A stretch of DNA of 64,000 nt from Acanthaster planci (taxonomy: Eukaryota > Echinodermata > Asteroidea > Valvatida > Acanthasteridae): the NCBI RefSeq assembly GCF_001949145.1, contig NW_019091502.1:365253-429252 (forward strand), in the 5' to 3' direction. Below the pieces are notes generated by a model. The model did no database searches, had not been told where the DNA came from, and worked only from the letters and a program-made list of their open reading frames with translations. Below are positions 49,540 through 61,584 of the stretch, in pieces; the stretch's first letter is position 1; every line of letters starts with the position of its first letter. The position numbers were made by a program, and so were the translations under genes.

Positions 49540-49655
49540 ACACATACCAGAGCTATGTCTACGTCTGTTGTCAACATGCCCCAACGTATTTGTAGGCGCC
49601 AAAGACATAGACTTAGCCCAAGAAACAAAATTCGGACTCTGTCTTACACTTTTCC
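49540..49655. repeat. Second member of the 41.9-kb MITE-like family
   Basis: AGAGCTATGTCTACGTCT on the left is imperfectly complementary to AAAGACATAGACTTAGCCCA on the right. The right flank TTCGGACTCTGTCTTACACT then TTTCCC parallels TTTCGGACACGGCTTTAGGC then TTTCCC at 41,975-42,000. Similarity is visible by eye but diverged, so family and boundaries are approximate. Confidence 0.4.
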
Positions 49656-52493
49656 CATAATACTTTTAGTCGATTGTAGGAAAAAAGGACGTCATATTTG
49701 AATTTACCTTTGATCTGTACTGACTAAAGCTAAGCTACTTTTTCGAGAAGTCGTGTCCCTTTTATCGGTATGACGTCATAGCAGGTTTTGACGTCAAATC
49801 AAGTCACACGTCACTCAAACAGACAATCCAGTTGTCACACCTGATTGGTATTACGTCGCACCGGTCATCCCCGCCAACGCTTTACAATGCAGATTTCTTT
49901 TTACACCCAATTTCTTATCACGACTCCAGAGGTCACAGACACAACTTGCATACTGCCGTCCATATAAAATGCCACAGTCCTTGTGAAGATGTAATATCGA
50001 TGGTCCAACGGAAATATTTGCTGTTGAAAAGCAGAATCGACATCCAAATTATAGGCCTAAGTAGAATGCATAACTCCGTATAACCTATCAGTCAAACCAT
50101 AAATTCATTGATAAATGGTGTTTGTAAAGTTGTTTCAAGTAATCAACGCGCATTCCATTTGGACTTTATTAATATAAATGTCAACAGTTCGTTTTCACGT
50201 TCAGAAACCCAAACATAGGCCTACCTCGTTTAATTTAGTACGCACACTTAGACCTGCAAATTTTTCATTCAAGAGAGGGCGGTATTTGACAAATGTGCGC
50301 CAATGGTTATCAGTCGTTCGACTTCCCCCCCCCCTTACTCGTGTGGTGTAGTCATGGGCTTAGACGAGCATGCCCAATTATATGGTACATGTTACTCGAA
50401 GTGGCCCAATAATAACTTCATGGTCCCGATCTATGTTCATGGCGTTCATTATCAAATAGCGCGTGCGCAAGATTTGCACTTAACGGCATAGCAGCATGCT
50501 ATGTCTAATTTGGCGCGCTCTGGTTGCAAAATAAAAAAAAAAAAAATGAATGCAAATCATGAATCACATTAACCATTTTAGTTTTCAGTAGCATTGATTT
50601 TGTGCCTTGCCTCCAAAAAGTAATGAAAATGTGATTAAAAAACCCAAAAATTATTTTATTTTTCACCTGAAAAAATTGAGTGTTGCCAAATTTGACCAAT
50701 ATCTATAAAAAACAATAGTTTTCCTGGTTATAAAAACTAGATTCATATAAACTAAAATAATCGAATGCACTCAAAAACTGGGAATCTGCTGGATACAAAA
50801 TTAATGTAAAATGAGTTTGAAGTTGAACCAAATTTTCATGCCAAATCATGTGAATCCAGACATTTTGTAATGGAAAAATACGTCACACATCTTATCTAAA
50901 AAATTTATTTTCTTATAAAACTTAATTATTCGTGTCAGGAATTGTTGCTTTGTCAAATTTTTGACGAAAAAGAGGATACCCTTACACCATACTCTGGTAA
51001 GGGCAATTTTTTAAGTGACGTTCTTGTAGCGGCGAATCACGGATCAAAGTGCAGTCGTGTGTGTGTGTTTACCAGTGTACACTTGGCATGTACATGTTCA
51101 TGCACATGTGCTTGGGCGGACGCGACGACTTTGACGTCTAGGTACCGCATTGGTCAGTGTCCACAGCAGCGGATGTGATGAACAGGAAATGTTACTAATT
51201 AATTTTACGATTCTACCTTATGAAATGGTACGGTATTACTCAGTTCTAACGAAATCGGTACAGTCTAACAGAAAGTCATCATCCTCGTGTTGGATTTACC
51301 ATTTTGGTAAAAATGGATACAAAATGGATTTGAATTTTCGAGCACCTTTGATCGATACGATTTTGCGGTGATTCCAAATGACGTGATTATTAAAAATTTT
51401 ATCAGGTGGATTCAAAATAAATGCCTGAAATCAATGCATAAAGGGTGAATCTTTAATTTGGTGCTAGATTTCTGTCTCAGAAAACTTATTTTTTATTAAA
51501 AATTAATTGATGAAATTAGTGCAAAATTTTACATTTTTCGATTTTTGTTGTTGTTAGAAAGGGTTCGTAAAATCCACTTTTTTTTTTACTGTTTTGAGAT
51601 TTACCGTTATTCAAAAATCTTACAAATGGAGGAAGATTGTGTGTTGTTCGTGGTGTTTAGATCCTCCCGAAATTTATTTATGATTCTACACTTTGGTATT
51701 TTACAAGATCAGTGGTTGACAAATTCCGCGCTATGACATCATATGCTGGCACGAAAAACCGTCTGCTTGAAAATAAAGTGCGCATGCGCGCTTGTATCGA
51801 AGGTTGTCTCTATGGGCATAAACAGTCGTGATCAGCAGGTCAAAATGTCACACATCGGTTCCACTCATAACATAAGTCCAAACCGTCAAAAGCAACAGAC
51901 ATACAAACAAACAAACACGTCTGACCTTTTTTGGGGGAGGGGATTTTTCGCTGAATTATTAACAATAGTCTCAACTTTCATTTGGCATTTTCGACTACGC
52001 TGCCATGTTTTCGTTTGTGCAATCCTTCTCCACGTAAGGAGACTACATTTTTTTAAATTACAAACTGTTTGAAGATAAACCATGTACCTTCCCACGGGAA
52101 AGTTGTTCTATTTGCCTTGAGCAGAAGCACCACCTCGTAAGTTTTATATTTGTGCTGGTAGCGACGCGATCGTAACGAGTGCATTTCGTAATCGTTCGTG
52201 AACCAGCTAAGTGCAGTTCCGACCAAAGGAGCATCTGCTGCTCGGAAAAGTGTGTCCTTTCTTGGTCAAGCTCGGGTCTCAATATATGCCAGCCATGAGA
52301 AGACTCCTTATCACGCCTCGTGGAAGATTCCCATGTTTTGTCGGACTTTACTTCCTTAAAAAAAATTTTCCAGAGCGATGATTATAGCCTTTATTCAAGT
52401 CGAGTTTCCAGCATGTTAGCATGTTGTTAAAAAAATTGCAATCGGGCTGGCAGTTCGATGACTTGCGCAGGGTCCGAGGAAGCACAAGAATCG

Positions 52494-52969
52494 ACCTTTT
52501 CATAAATAAATTCATAATTATGCACGCATGCGCAGTTTTTTTGCGCACAAATGGCTTTGGCCGCCAAGAAGTGTGAGCGGGCCGTTGAAAAGGTACAGAG
52601 GAGCTATCTTGACCATTTTCTCTCAGGTTTTCTGGCTTTGTTCATTTTTGTCTTCAGAAAATCCCATTATTTTTGCCATTAGTTTCTAATCTAAGCGGGA
52701 TATTTAGTGCTCTGCAAAAAGACTTTACAATCGTGATTTTTCCTGAGCGCGCAAGTTTGCCGTATCTAAGCCATCTCCTTTCGTGCTGTTTTATAGCGAA
52801 AACGATTTAGTGGGATTTTTAGAAGAAAATACTGAACAAAGCCAGAAAAAATTAGAGAAAATTATCAAAATCGCACCCCTGTACGTTTTCAATGGCCCGC
52901 TCACAATTCTTGCCACCAAGGCCATCTGTAGGCATGCGTGCATAATTATGAATTTATTAGTGAAAAGGT
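52494..52969. mobile_element. Fold-back element with long inverted arms
   Basis: Arms of about 185 bp (52,494 to about 52,678 and about 52,788 to 52,969) are mutually complementary with moderate divergence. The outer ends ACCTTTTCATAAATAAATTC and ACCTTTTCACTAATAAATTC (right arm reverse complemented) match closely, as do the following ATAATTATGCACGCATGC and the inner GTGAGCGGGCC.TTGAAAA and TTTCTGGCTTTGTTCA. The roughly 110-nt centre is unpaired. The transcript of either strand would form a long hairpin. No transposase is visible. Confidence 0.7.
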
Positions 52970-54716
52970 ATACTCAAAGGTGTGTCAAATCAAAAGCAGT
53001 TGCGTTTGCTCAAGTAACGTAAGGGAAATAATAAAACGCAATTGTGAGTATGAGAAACGCTCATGGCGCTGACGTCGATCGCGACAATAGCGGGCGCTGT
53101 TAACAAATATTATGAATGCTCAGCAGACGTTTTCTTTCTCCGTGTTCAACCAACCAAAAAGTTGTTGTCAGAACTGACGGTTATAGTTATAGTACATGTA
53201 TGCGTGTAACAAAGCAAGCGCCCATTAATTAAGCTATTAATCTTGAATCCTGTTGTATTTTCACACCTTCACTTCTCTCATACGTATGAAAAACAGTTTG
53301 GCTGAGTTCGGACCACCAAAACAAGACAAGGAAGGACAAAGTGTTGCTTTCATGCCATTATTGGATGTGGGTAGAGCACAAACGCCTCTGGATTAGGACA
53401 ATGTAATACGTAGGGGATAAGGATATGCCTCCAAAATGGAGCACGATCTTGGTGATTAGAAGGCCCCGAACCGCCATAATTATCTATCGACCCGCTTTCG
53501 ACTTAAGACTGTCGACTTTTGATATCCTTGAGCGCTGCCTCTTTGGCTACTGTCTAGGTGGGATACTGTGGACTATAGCCGGCTTTGCCAGTATCAGTTA
53601 GACGAATCTTCTGTTTTCTGTCAGCTGTGAGGGAAGGCTTCTTGGAGGGCGAGTACAGGAGTTTCCAAATCGGTCTCCCATGATAGCGCTGTTTCAACTT
53701 TGCTGATTACGGGACCGGAATTAGGCAACGTTACAAGGCTTGGTCAAGACTGTTGCTTCCAGGTTCCATTTCAGTTCTTGAACGGAAGTCTATTGATCGC
53801 TGGGGTTGAAGGTCAAATTGAATTGAACTATTCTTTGAATTCGTAAAAAAACAGATAAGAATCATGCTCGCTGGAGGTTGACATAATCATAATTGGAAAA
53901 GTCGTATTCGGTGATACTACAATTGGTTCAGTGGTAGCCTCAGTGTAAGTGCTAACCTTGAAGAGATTAGAGACTATAGATGAAGAGATTATACTTCTAT
54001 AAGGAGATGCTTGACTGATAAACACAGGCAATCCACGAGGTTGTTGATCCATAGAAATACGTATGCAAATTGTCTCGCTAGAATTGTGGACCAAAACTAA
54101 ATAAATGAAGCCATGGATCTACCTGCGTCCGTAGGAACAATAAAAAAAATCTCACATAAAACAAATCCTGACGCAAGATGGCGGCAGACACTTAGCAACT
54201 TGGACTGGACCCGTCCCTATTGTACAGGGACCGGTAGCTAGTTGCGGTTTAACGTGTGCCCTGTCAGTTTGAATGCTAAAATATTTAATTTTCTGTAAGG
54301 CCAATAGCAATGTTTTAGCATGAAATACATTTCAGCAGGGACGCGAATAAAATACAAATACCTATCCTTGCTAAGCCTCCGTTGATCATCGTATGCTAAT
54401 TTGTTTTTTAATGATTATCATCAATAAATTTTTTGCGGCAATTTCTTTCAAATCAGTGGTAATTGTATTCATTAATTATTATTAGATAATTAAACAATTT
54501 ACGGTGAAGTGATTTTCTGTAACAAAGCAAAATATTCCTTCAGCTTCTGCTTGATTTGTGCATTGAGTGGGCATCGTTTCCTCATTTACACCTGGCAGGA
54601 TTCTGCCGGATTCATTACCCGGTACCGGTCCCTACGCTCGGAGGACGTCTCTAAGACGTCCGGAGACTAGGTACGGGACGGGAACCATTCTATATTTGCA
54701 ACCGGTTTTACGACTC
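52970..54716. other. No recognised gene
   Basis: AGGGACCGGTA near 54,226 and TACCGGTCCCT near 54,624 are inverted copies about 400 bp apart and may be ends of a decayed element. A small palindrome GGACGTCT-CTA-AGACGTCC-like is near 54,645. A YY1 motif is listed separately. Confidence 0.45.
54173..54184 (+). promoter_or_regulatory. YY1-type motif
   Basis: CAAGATGGCGGC is an exact match to the classic YY1 site, which in animals often lies just downstream of transcription starts. No exon was recognised beside it, so its role is open. A weaker version (AAGATGGCCG) is at about 19,532. Confidence 0.3.
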
Positions 54717-55107
54717 AAGAGGTTGCACTGCATCAAATACTCGCCCACAAAAAAACACTGCAAAATCGGACCAAAATAGCGCCATCTGTTGACTCTTGGG
54801 AAGAAGTTGGCCTTCAGTTTTTCACTGGAAATTCAAGATTATGGCCAGAAGTTTACTTTCGTTTCAATTTCATCGGGGTTAGCCGCGGATTTTTGTAATT
54901 CCCCGTTCACCGAACGTACAGGTTTGTGCTTTTGGGGAAAGAAATACTCGGTACTCCGAATTATAAACTACTAGTCCAAAATTCGCGATTTATAGAAGTC
55001 TCTCGGTGAACCCTCCAGATTATGGCATGTCTTATTGTAGAAACCCCATCGGATAACAAAATATTAATGAGCATGCGCGCAGAAATACGGCCATTTGGTG
55101 GAATGCA
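54717..55107 (+). repeat. Direct repeat, first copy
   Basis: Shares with 55,619-56,051 the ordered blocks GAGGTTGCACTGCATCAAAT/GGTTCCACTGCACCGAAT, GCAAAATCGGACC, CTGTTGACTCT.GGGAAGA, TTTTTCACTGGAAATTCAA, TTATGGCCAGAAGTT, ATTGTA.AA.CCC.GT.GGAT and ACAAAATATT.ATGAGC. No open frame runs through. The family is unknown. Confidence 0.6.
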
Positions 55108-55618
55108 CCCTTTAATATCACCTTGAGGGGCGGTTTAGCAGTAAAAATGGCTCCAAACCAATTCCTAAAAAGGAAATATACTTTCTTGTGTTTCTGAAGA
55201 AGGATGATACAGTTTGTCTGTTGCCGTTGTCTGTTGCAGTGTTTTCTGCGCAGTGACAATCATATTCAGTAAACGAATGGAACACTGAGACAAAAAACTA
55301 CCAGAAAGAGGACAATAGGATGGAATTTTTGATTCCAACTCTCTTTTTTTCCTTTCCCCTGCGCCCGGGGGGGGGGGGTGTTCTAAGAAAAATGGGTGAA
55401 TTTCAGGCCCTGTTCCAGTTACTTTAGGACGGAATATTAATAACCCCCTCCAAAGAGGCACACTGTGCATTTCTTTGGGTTTTTTTAATCTTTACTGTTT
55501 GGACAACTTTCAAAGACAAAAATGCTTATTTTTTCCGCCTGGATTTAAAAAAAAGCACTAAACAAGGGACAGGGCGCCCCCTTTTGGTCTGTACATAAGC
55601 ACCGCCATCTTGTCTTTA

Positions 55619-56051
55619 CAGGTTCCACTGCACCGAATACGAGCCCATAGAGAAGAGTGCAAAATCGGACCGCCTGTTGACTCTCGGGAAGAGGTTGGCC
55701 TCAGGTTTTTCACTGGAAATTCAACATTATGGCCAGAAGTTCACCTTTCGTTTCAATTTTATCAGTGTTAGTCACGTGATTTTTTATTCACCTTTCACCG
55801 AAGATACTCCTAAATAGTAATTAAAACTATGCGCTCAGCTCTGAATGTAGCCACCCGCCACTATCCAAAATAGGCCCACAGGTTAGGGCTTTTTGTGAAA
55901 GAAATACCCCAAATTAGAAACTACCAGTCCCATGTTGTTAAATATTTCTATGATCCTTCCTGATTAAAGCATGGTTTATTGTAAAAGCCCTGTTGGATCA
56001 CAAAATATTGATGAGCTCGCACGCAGAAATTCAACGATTTGGTGGAATGAG
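55619..56051 (+). repeat. Direct repeat, second copy
   Basis: Second copy of the 54.7-kb unit, about 510 bp downstream in the same orientation. It contains extra bases between the TTTCACCGAA and CACAGGTT blocks. It ends where the helicase-fragment repeat copy B begins. The spacing suggests tandem insertion or duplication of a longer element. Confidence 0.6.
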
Positions 56052-56757
56052 GTCTGGATACCAGACCCGATGATTCTGACCACTCTATACCCAGCAAGAA
56101 ATGAGACCGAGGGGTACCCCCAACATGTCCAATCCCTATACACATTTCAGACTACTGTTACTTAACACATCCCCCCAAGATGTCTGAAAGGAATTCCCCA
56201 GATTCCTGCGAGACAATGACCAACACAAAGCAGGGGGGTTCTTTCTGTCTCATACCTTGCTGTATATGCCGGAAATAGCCGATATATTCCGAAGGCGTCC
56301 CGTCTACATATTCGGCGTGTTCGGATGGTGCAATTGATGTTTGGTTATTCCTGGCCAAGCAGGTAAGCTAAGCCTAGCTGTTGAGCGTAAACTCCCGTAT
56401 CCGAATGGCAACAGTTGATCCTACAAATACAACAATATGTGACTTAACGCTGGGATCGAATGTCGCCTTGGCCAAAATCAGTGCCAGGCGAAATGAAGAA
56501 TATAACTTTATTCGACCAGTGCAGGTTTTGCGCCTGAAAGATGCTCTCAGTGGGGATACACTTGCAGTATTGCCCACTGAATACGGGAAATGCCTCATTT
56601 TTGAGATGTTGCCACTGATTAAATCGAAAACACCTGGGCTCTCAACTTGTGACCCCTGACCCTTGCGTCATATCTATTTATATGCGTGGGTGATGCCTGA
56701 CCTAAGACTTTTTATCTGGAGTCATCAGGGAATCTTTGGGCAGGGAACCGGACTAGG
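56051..56757 (+). mobile_element. Dispersed repeat, copy B, with helicase motif I fragment
   Basis: Homologous to copy A at 46.3-46.8 kb in the opposite orientation. An open frame around 56,381-56,659 encodes PVQVLRLKDALSGDTLAVLP, then TEYGKCLIFEMLPLI. This corresponds to motif I of a RecQ-like helicase, but Gly-Tyr-Gly-Lys-Ser has changed to Glu-Tyr-Gly-Lys-Cys, which should abolish ATP binding. The frame is longer than in copy A but the protein is only a fragment. A segment at 56,090-56,265 also matches the repeat pair at 61.4-61.75 kb. Confidence 0.65.
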
Positions 56758-56946
56758 TTGAATGCACCCATAAATGAAGGACTCGTAGATGGACAATGAG
56801 GGCGCACTGCCAGATTTACCAATCAAGATTCTAGTTAGATTTTTAGCAGAATACAGTGAAGAAATGAAAATCTGTACTCATCTGCCCTGGCAACGTCGTT
56901 AAAAGATCGTATGTTTCCTTGATTGGGTCCCCAGGCAGACTACTGA

Positions 56947-57830
56947 TGCACGGCTTGGGACCCATATAGACGTAGCCATTTGGACATCATCGAACGTGTC
57001 CAAGATCAGTGCATCAAATATATGTGCAGAGATTGGGACTCAAGTTATTATTCATTACTCTCCCGACTTGGCTGGACAAGTCCTCAAACAAGAAGAAAAT
57101 TCTTTTGCCTTGTGCTTTGCTATAAAATTATGAAAAACATTATTGATGTCAATGCTATTAATAAGTTTGTTCCTGCTTCACGAATCGGCTGAAATGATCG
57201 TAGCTTGAAATTAACTATTCCTTTTGCTAAAACTGATTGTCTCAAATATTCTTATTTTGTCCAGACAGCAAAGGAATGGAATGACCTGCCCCACACGGTC
57301 ATTGATAGTCCCTTTCTGAGTATCTTTAAATTGTCGCTCCAATCTCATCCTATCGTGTAATTGTATGTTTCTTTTGTTTTGTTTTAATTTTTAATTTTTG
57401 TACTATGCATTTTATGTGCTCTCTTACTGTTTTGGTTTTGTGCTTACATTCAGTATGTTTTAAGACTTTTTATTTTATTCCTGCTAACTTTTTCAGTTAA
57501 CTGGTCCCTTTCTTGTTGTCACTTATCGTTACTGTTTTTAATGTTTTGTCTATTTTATTGGTCTATATTCTAGTCGTGGTTTTATATGTGTCTGTGTTAT
57601 CCTTTTTGCCTAGGATGCAACAATATTTTTGTTGTTGGTTTGCATAGTTTTATTTGGTTTTTAGTTTTAACTCTTTGCTTTTTCAGATCTTAGTATATGT
57701 ACAGCGTTTCTAATTTTATCTGTAATCGTTTATCATTTTATCGGAGGGAGTGATTTTAGAAGGACTTTTAGGTCTTGTTCACGGCCCTTGACATTGTCAA
57801 AAATTAATGATAATAATAATCATTATGTGA
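56947..57830 (+). mobile_element. 3' end of a CR1/L2/Jockey-type LINE, truncated and broken
   Basis: From 56,956 the frame reads WDPYRRSHLDIIERVQDQC, then LGWTSPQTRRKF and LCYKIM. After an in-frame TGA at 57,190 it continues to KYSYFVQTAKEWNDLPHTVI and LQSHPIV, stop 57,358-57,360. Trp-Asp-Pro-Tyr, the ERVQ motif, LGW and WN-LP are the signature of the C-terminal end of LINE reverse transcriptases. The remaining roughly 450 bp is a T-rich 3' UTR ending in an ATAATAATAAT-type tail (57,806-57,820), as in L2/CR1 elements. The 5' truncation and internal stop make it inactive. Confidence 0.8.
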
Positions 57831-60800
57831 AAATCCAAACTTTGGAATTTCACATCAGTAGAATTAAACAAAATAATTTTTTAACCTTTCCTTCGCAAAA
57901 CTCCAGCTTGCCATGTTTCGAGGAATATGTTACGTCTTCTGCATAGAGGGCGGGCTTCACTGCAGTTCGTGTACTCGTTCCTGTCACCTGACCAAAGCAG
58001 ACACTGGTGAGGACCAGACTTTCAACAAATCACGGTGAGGACAGCGCATAGAGCAAACACAGCAAGCAGATCACGTGCGTTGTACACACTGAAGTGTTGA
58101 CTCCAGACCACTGCTGAGAAAAATCTGACCAATGAGACTGCAAAGAAAATCAGCTTCTACTCGTGCTGTTGATTTGATGTTGGGTAAGAGAACGATCAAG
58201 TAATGAAGTGTGCTACAGGTGTTTTCACTGTTGAGGAACCTTAATCTTATCTGCCTAATACTTCCGATCAGACAAGGATACTTTTATTTATTGGTAGATA
58301 TTGACAGCAAAGAGACCTCAAATGAACCAAATTTAAAACCCTCTCAATAACCTACGATTGAACTGCGGAATAATTTTCGGAAGAAAATGCCCAGCCACAG
58401 CTTGAAACACGACCATACTCCTTCCTGACAGATGTTTTGTTACGTTTTGGCCATAGTTACTTCCCTTGGCGCCCAGGGCAGGACGGAAAATTTTTCATCT
58501 TCTGACAGCTTCTTAATTTGATCAAGCTCGAGTTTCTTCCTCATTCTGCGCGGTTCCATCACTTGTCCAAAAGTGGGTCAGGGTTCATTGAACTTTTTAG
58601 TATGAATTTTTCACTTGACAATCACGATCCAAAATTTGATAAAAAATTTTAGGAGCCTGGGACAAGTTAAATTTTTAATGACCCCAATATTTAAAGCTTT
58701 AATATTTTTAGTTGGAAATGCTGTGAATAATTACCACTATCAAATTGAACAGCAAATATCATTTAGGTTAACATCTACACCAAAACGCTTTTGATGTTCA
58801 AACCAGATCTCAGCAGCCGGTTGAAACAAAATCGATACTATAGGTGAATTGCGGTGCCGGCATTAAAATACCATGGTACCGTACTGCTCAACTGGATGAA
58901 TATTGATACCTCAGTGCGATGACTACAATGGTCTACGAGGCTAATATTGATACCCCTAAAGAAGTATCCCCTAGGTCAGGTCTCTGTTGATACTTTCTGC
59001 ATGAGAACTCGCATCCGTGTTGAAATCTGAGCTGCCATGCTGCTAAAGAGAAAATATTTGAACAAGAGCAATAAAATTGTTGCTCTCAATTAAAATGATT
59101 AATACAAACGCACAGGTAGCTGAGGTAATTATCAGTACACGCCAACACATGACCATCACAGAATGTTCCTCCAAAGGCAGGTGTATGAGGTTGCTATTTT
59201 TTAATCTCTTCTAGCCAAAAGATCAAACAGACAACATAATTAAAGTCATCTTTGATTGATTGGTTCGCGCGTAGGTTCTTATTAATATTTTTTGCTACTC
59301 CGCTGGGAATGTTACAGACTTGAAGGCAATGTTTGCCTCTGAGGTTTTGGGCTAATCGAGATGCGAGACGGACTGGCAGAGATGCAAACGAGATAGCGAG
59401 TACATATTTCCAGCGCCCCGAGTGGTTGGTGAAGTAAACAGCCACCTCGTCAAATATAGAATAATTAAGCGCAGACTGATTTGTTGATGATCATTAATTT
59501 ATGTATGGTGGCAACAAAGGGACAGATGACGTCAATTCTAGGAAGACAGCCCTCCTACCTCCAAATAAATAATAAATTAGTATAAAATTAGCCTTGAAAT
59601 TAGAGAATGTTTCCATTTCATACATCACTCTTGGACATTTTCTTCATGCTGCGTAAAGACGACACTTAGTAAATATTCATGAAAAGTTGACACCGCGATG
59701 CATAGTGTAAGTTGAAGCACTAAACCGTACAGCTGCAAGGGATGAACCTATCACGACGTTGACTGACGTTTTTATTCGGCCTTTTCCTAAAACTGTAAAG
59801 TATGTTGTGCATATGGATGAAAGCACTGATAAGGTACTGTTTACCTTCATGTAATATTGTGGGAGATATCTTTATTGTCTCCCTTTGAAAATATAATGAA
59901 CAATATCTTGCCATAAATTAAGAAATCTAGGTGGAAAGAACTCTCTGACTTCTCAATTTAGAAAAAATATTAAGCCTATAAGTGGGCGGGGTTACCCTCC
60001 GCTATTATATAGAATTCATGTAAGGTTTAATCAAGTAAGCCCGGAAAAAAGACACGATGGGAACCCAAAAATACTGTTTTCGTAGACTCAATTTGCATCA
60101 TTTTTAGTTCAGAGCTGATTGTCCGAATTATTTGACAACCAGTTTAACCAACATACACGATAGACGTTCACCCTGTAGCACAATGCTGGACTACGCGCCT
60201 AAGATGCCCAAGTCCACTGGTTGTTGAGAGGAAGCAATAGATCGGGACCTGCACCTCACTGGCACCCGCGTAGAAAAAAGCCTGGATGTCGGGTGCACAC
60301 CAGCGGAGGAACCAGTAGCGTATCTTGGTCTTGGGTCCAGTGCACGTATGTTCACCCACCGCTGCCAAAGCACCACCGAGTTAATACATTGGTTTGTTGG
60401 GGTCGCGCCGGACGGGCGATCCGCGTTCTGGTTGCATCTCCTACGACTACAGCTTCGGATTCTGATAACGAGGTGAAGAGCCATAGCGAATGTTCGATAC
60501 TTGTGGATGTTGTACTCTCACATGGAGACGCCGCACGGAGTGTTGCCAATATAGCACGCGTAGCGTACAACATGAAAAGCTGAAAAAAATTTCTTACAGG
60601 AGTTTTAGTCATGACATACACGATAAAGCGAAAAGTATTACTTTTTAGAAAAGTGATATTAAGTCCTTTTATGCAACATCGTCATTTGGTGTCCACAGAA
60701 GCCAGTACCGATTCTTGATATACCATAAAGCATTTTTATCGATACCAGTTAACCCTATTGAATTCTATACTATTCGAATATCCACTCAACTTTCAGTTAT

Positions 60801-61012
60801 GTAATGACTTGCTGTGACAGAATAAAATCACAGCGTGAACCAAATTTAAGTTCTTGAATCTGGCTTTTTTAAAAAGTGTAGCAAACTAATGAGCATCGGG
60901 ATGGCCTTTAGTTCAGCGCTGGCTTCACCTTTATATGTTTCAAATTCTTGAGAAAACTCCAGTTGCAAGAATATCATGATTCTTTTTAACAGGAACGGAA
61001 GAAATAAACAAA
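57831..61012. other. No recognised gene
   Basis: A GC-rich block at 60,170-60,590 is open in several frames on both strands without any motif. The rest is AT-rich intergenic sequence. Confidence 0.5.
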
Positions 61013-61267
61013 TGTGACCCACTCTGTGAAAATGAGTCTTAAGTTACCAGAGCCACTTTTTTGAGTTTTCATTTGTATTGGAAAGAGCAAATTGAGTTTT
61101 TTGTTTTACTGTATCACTCAGTTTGACATTCTGATGAAAGTGGATACTCCATGGTGAAAAATGCTGTGGGCCCATACTGATTTACACTGTGCAAAATTAT
61201 TCTTAAGGACTTTTTACTCCTAAGTGGCTATGGCGACTTAAGACTCATTTTCACAGAGTGGGTCACA
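61013..61267. mobile_element. MITE with near-perfect 32-bp terminal inverted repeats, 255 bp
   Basis: Both ends begin TGTGACCCACTCTGTGAAAA and continue identically through TGAGTCTTAAGT (61013-61044 and the reverse complement of 61236-61267). Weaker complementarity continues through A.CAGAGCCACTT/CGCCATAGCCACTT. The interior is AT-rich and has no open frame. No clear target duplication beyond flanking A residues. Near-identity of the ends suggests recent activity or selection by a transposase. Confidence 0.8.
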
Positions 61268-61424
61268 AATTACACTGCTCGAAAAAAGCCTACTGCTGCA
61301 TCAGATGACTAAAATAACGATATTACATCAGACTTCTTGTTTCCATTACAAAAGCTGTGTTGGCGTTCAGTGTTCGACATACGAAGCAAACTATTGGACA
61401 GAGAGAACCCCCTCCGCCTTTGTG

Positions 61425-61560
61425 TTGGTCATTGTTATACTGGTATCTCAGGAATTCTTCTCAGACATTGGGGGGATGTGTTAAGTGACAATAGGCTGGA
61501 GTGTGTATAGGGATTGGACTTGTTGGGGGGTACCCCTCTGTCCAATTTTGTGCCTAGTAT
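61425..61560 (-). repeat. Left arm of an inverted repeat pair related to repeat copy B
   Basis: The reverse complement matches 61,585-61,750 and 56,090-56,265: TTAACACATCCCCCCAATGT, CCAATCCCTATACACA and GGGGTACCCC are shared. With the right arm it forms a head-to-head pair around a roughly 25-nt centre. Confidence 0.6.
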
Positions 61561-61584
61561 AGCGTTCGGCCCTGAAGAATTATA

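Larger units (their letters stand above)
48783..52493. other. No recognised gene; G4 motif and MITE-like remnant inside
   Basis: Besides the two listed short features the sequence is AT-rich with poly-A tracts (50,527-50,545) and no coding signature. Confidence 0.5.

Noticed and set aside
60191-60583. Overlapping open frames on both strands in a GC-rich block
   Set aside because: Several frames are open because stop codons are rare in GC-rich sequence. No motif, start context or splice sites.
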